A DNA stretch of 15,118 nucleotides, taken from assembly GCA_937906485.1 (NCBI GenBank), contig CALCYB010000098.1, forward strand, positions 1-15,118, in the 5' to 3' direction. This document shows, one piece after another, positions 13,399 to 15,118 of this stretch (within the stretch, counting starts at the first letter, position 1; every line of letters starts with the position of its first letter). The notes beneath the pieces were generated by a model, which searched no databases, was not told where the DNA came from, and saw nothing but the letters and a program-made list of their open reading frames with translations. A program made the position numbers and the translations under genes. The stretch comes from an uncultured Rikenellaceae bacterium. GTDB taxonomy: Bacteria > Bacteroidota > Bacteroidia > Bacteroidales > UBA932.

Positions 13399-14994
13399 TT
13401 ACTGGAAATAGAAAGGCCAGTGAATTCCGACTTTGAAAACGCGTTGCGGACGGATGTAGCCGTAGGCGGAGAAGTAGTCATGACTCGGCCATCCGTTGGT
13501 GACATTGACCATTTTCAAGAACATAGAGACCCGTTTCCATTGCATGTTGATGAAAACATCGAGGTAGGGCGTATCTCCGATTTCTTCCCGTTTCTGCAGC
13601 TGGAAGGTTCCCAGTGCCGGGTTGTAGGCCGGAGCATAGTATTTGGTGTTGATGGTGGCATCTGCGCCGGCCTGGATGGTCAGGACATCCTTGACCAGTT
13701 CAAATTCCAAGTAGTAGCGCAGGTGCGCGGAAAGTTTCGGTAGCGGCAAAACTTCCTCATTGGACGAGTGTTGGAACAGCAACTGGTTGTCCAGGTGGAA
13801 ATACCAGAGTTTGAAATTCTTTTCCAGACTGATGCTCAATACGTTGATCAAGTCCTTGTGTTGACGGACAACACCCGTGGTGTCGTGGTAGAGGTAATTG
13901 CCGGTCAGCCCGTAATTGGCTTGCAGGGACAGCTCCCACTTGGGGATGGACAATTCCGCTTCCAGTTCATTGCGGGAAGTTTTTTCAAAGTGGTTGTTCC
14001 AGACGTAGTGGTTGGAATAGTAGTGTTTGGAATACCAGTCAGGTTCCTGAAGGGAGGAACGGAAACTGGCCCGCAGTTGGACGGGACTCCACCTTTCCAG
14101 GAAAGGATAGAAAGCAAAGGAGGCATTGGCCGTCAGTTCATAGTCATGCTGGTTGTATCCTATGAAGTTGTATTTGCCGAAGGCATCCCATTGGAAATAC
14201 CGCCTGAAAATCCCGGATGCACTTCCGTACAGGTAGGTGTTGTTGTAGTGCCGGTTGTGGGTGCCGGTCAGGTAGAAATCCGTATTGAAGTTGTAATTGG
14301 ATACGTACTCATATCCCAGACCTGCATCAATTTTGGAGACAATGGCATCGTCACTCCAGGGTTGCAGGCGGATGAACACCTTGTTGTCCAGTAACATGGT
14401 GCGGATGGAGTCAGATGATTGGGTGGGATTGATGAAGAACTGGTTGTGGTAGAACGCCCTTCCGATTTCATCGTTCGCGTTGATCTTGTCTTTGTAGAAA
14501 CGCGAGTAGGTGGACCATTCCAGGCTATGGCCGAGGGTTGCCATGGTCCCTTCACCCAATTCCAGAGAGTCATTCCGGAAGGTTAGGGGGATGGCATAGG
14601 AGTGATTCAGGAAGACGGTGTTCCGTACCGTTTTGCTGGAAGCCTCTTTAAGGTTGATCTGGATGGTCTTTGCATCCAGAATCGTGTCCCGGATATCGGA
14701 GGTGTTGTAGATTCCTCCGTTTTCTATGCGGGTAATCTTGTCCCGGACATAGCCGGCATTCATGGTGTACCGGTCGCCCAGGTAGTTGGTGGTCAACTCC
14801 AATCCCCGGTTGTCCGTCGCCTCCTGTACCAACAGCCCTTTTGCTCCGAACTGTTTGTAGAGGATGGCAATGTTCCAGGCCGGTGTGATGTTCTGCGTGT
14901 GCAGGAAACGGACACTGGATTCTTCTTTTTCCTTGAAGGCAAACAGCGTTCCCCAGTAGGCCAATTCCGTATAAGGGGTCTTGGTGTTGTACAT
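13399..14994 (-). CDS. Putative porin (Porin_10-like outer-membrane beta-barrel), N-terminally truncated, possible pseudogene
   Basis: The 531-residue reading frame from the ATG at 14994 is rich in aromatic and alternating polar-hydrophobic stretches typical of outer-membrane beta strands, ending FKVGIHWPFYFQ. The segment YNTKTPYTELAYW, then LHTQNITPAWNIAILYKQFGAKGLL, matches an internal conserved region of the Bacteroidetes 'putative porin' family, which normally lies after a signal peptide and an N-terminal domain of about 100-150 residues. No signal peptide is present. Family-like residues continue in frame upstream of the ATG (PFLTYFPEASQTP, to about 15045) until an in-frame TAA at 15052-15054 and a second at 15073-15075. 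I infer that the gene has lost its 5' end. It is upstream partner of the transglycosylase gene. If nothing restores the N-terminus, the product cannot reach the outer membrane. Confidence 0.82.
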   Translation of the reverse strand: MYNTKTPYTELAYWGTLFAFKEKEESSVRFLHTQNITPAWNIAILYKQFGAKGLLVQEATDNRGLELTTNYLGDRYTMNAGYVRDKITRIENGGIYNTSDIRDTILDAKTIQINLKEASSKTVRNTVFLNHSYAIPLTFRNDSLELGEGTMATLGHSLEWSTYSRFYKDKINANDEIGRAFYHNQFFINPTQSSDSIRTMLLDNKVFIRLQPWSDDAIVSKIDAGLGYEYVSNYNFNTDFYLTGTHNRHYNNTYLYGSASGIFRRYFQWDAFGKYNFIGYNQHDYELTANASFAFYPFLERWSPVQLRASFRSSLQEPDWYSKHYYSNHYVWNNHFEKTSRNELEAELSIPKWELSLQANYGLTGNYLYHDTTGVVRQHKDLINVLSISLEKNFKLWYFHLDNQLLFQHSSNEEVLPLPKLSAHLRYYLEFELVKDVLTIQAGADATINTKYYAPAYNPALGTFQLQKREEIGDTPYLDVFINMQWKRVSMFLKMVNVTNGWPSHDYFSAYGYIRPQRVFKVGIHWPFYFQ

Positions 14995-15044
14995 CGGAGT
15001 TTGGCTTGCTTCCGGGAAGTAAGTCAGAAAGGGAAAAACAAATA

Positions 15045-15118
15045 TTGTATATTAATGCATATACATGGAATCTTAAAAAAATGGTACTGATGAACCTATT
15101 TGCAGGACCAGAAGAGAA
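15045..15118. other. AT-rich stretch with an inverted repeat, upstream of the truncated porin
   Basis: Porin-like sequence ends here. An inverted repeat, TGTATAT (15046-15052) and ATATACA (15059-15065), has a six-base loop. A plus-strand ATG at 15081 opens a frame (MVLMNLFAGPEE) that runs off the window. I recognise neither it nor any mobile-element end, and 38 bases are too few to call a gene. Confidence 0.5.

Noticed and set aside
15031..15118. Porin 5' end restored by a simple frameshift
   Set aside because: The other minus-strand frames read through here without any signal peptide or porin-like sequence, so one base change at the A/T run (15075-15081) would not repair the gene.

Overview
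The window looks like chromosomal DNA of a member of the Bacteroidetes, most likely order Bacteroidales. The support is a DUF4293-type small membrane protein, a Porin_10-type 'putative porin', an MltF-type transglycosylase, and several upstream regions carrying the Bacteroidetes promoter -7 box TAnnTTTG (twice with a good TTTG -33 box) instead of E. coli-like -35/-10 boxes. Genus cannot be fixed from the sequence. Most of the window is densely packed core or housekeeping genes; the only sign of disturbance is at the right edge.

Left part (1-4297): the 5' 80 percent of uvrB (minus strand, running off the left edge) is divergent from eno (enolase). Eno ends in a strong hairpin terminator. A YqhD-type iron-containing alcohol dehydrogenase with its own promoter follows. 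It converges on a minus-strand pair across a shared bidirectional terminator.

Middle (4339-9682): a minus-strand two-gene operon holds a uridine-phosphorylase-like enzyme followed, one base after its stop, by a SirB1/transglutaminase-like protein. It is divergent from a DUF4293 membrane protein, which converges on a large secreted protein with about 14 TPR repeats (minus). The TPR gene is divergent from a secreted M28-fold peptidase that lacks two expected catalytic residues. The M28 gene is closely followed (2 bases) by a MalY/PatB-type PLP-dependent C-S lyase.

Right part (9685-15118): the C-S lyase gene ends in a short tandem duplication next to a tRNA-Gly(CCC) with encoded CCA on the opposite strand. 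A LolC/LolE/FtsX-type ABC permease follows, then a 10-bp tandem repeat containing the stop of a convergent MltF-type lytic transglycosylase. The transglycosylase is coupled to an upstream porin whose N-terminus is missing: family-like sequence stops at about 15045-15051, next to an AT-rich stretch with an inverted repeat, suggesting truncation by insertion or rearrangement.

Functionally the genes cover DNA repair (uvrB), glycolysis (eno), aldehyde detoxification (yqhD-like), nucleoside salvage, envelope biogenesis (permease, transglycosylase, porin, TPR protein) and sulfur amino-acid catabolism. I found no defence system, CRISPR, prophage or biosynthetic cluster. The most unusual items are the predicted inactive M28 protein, the truncated porin, and two short tandem repeats lying over stop codons.
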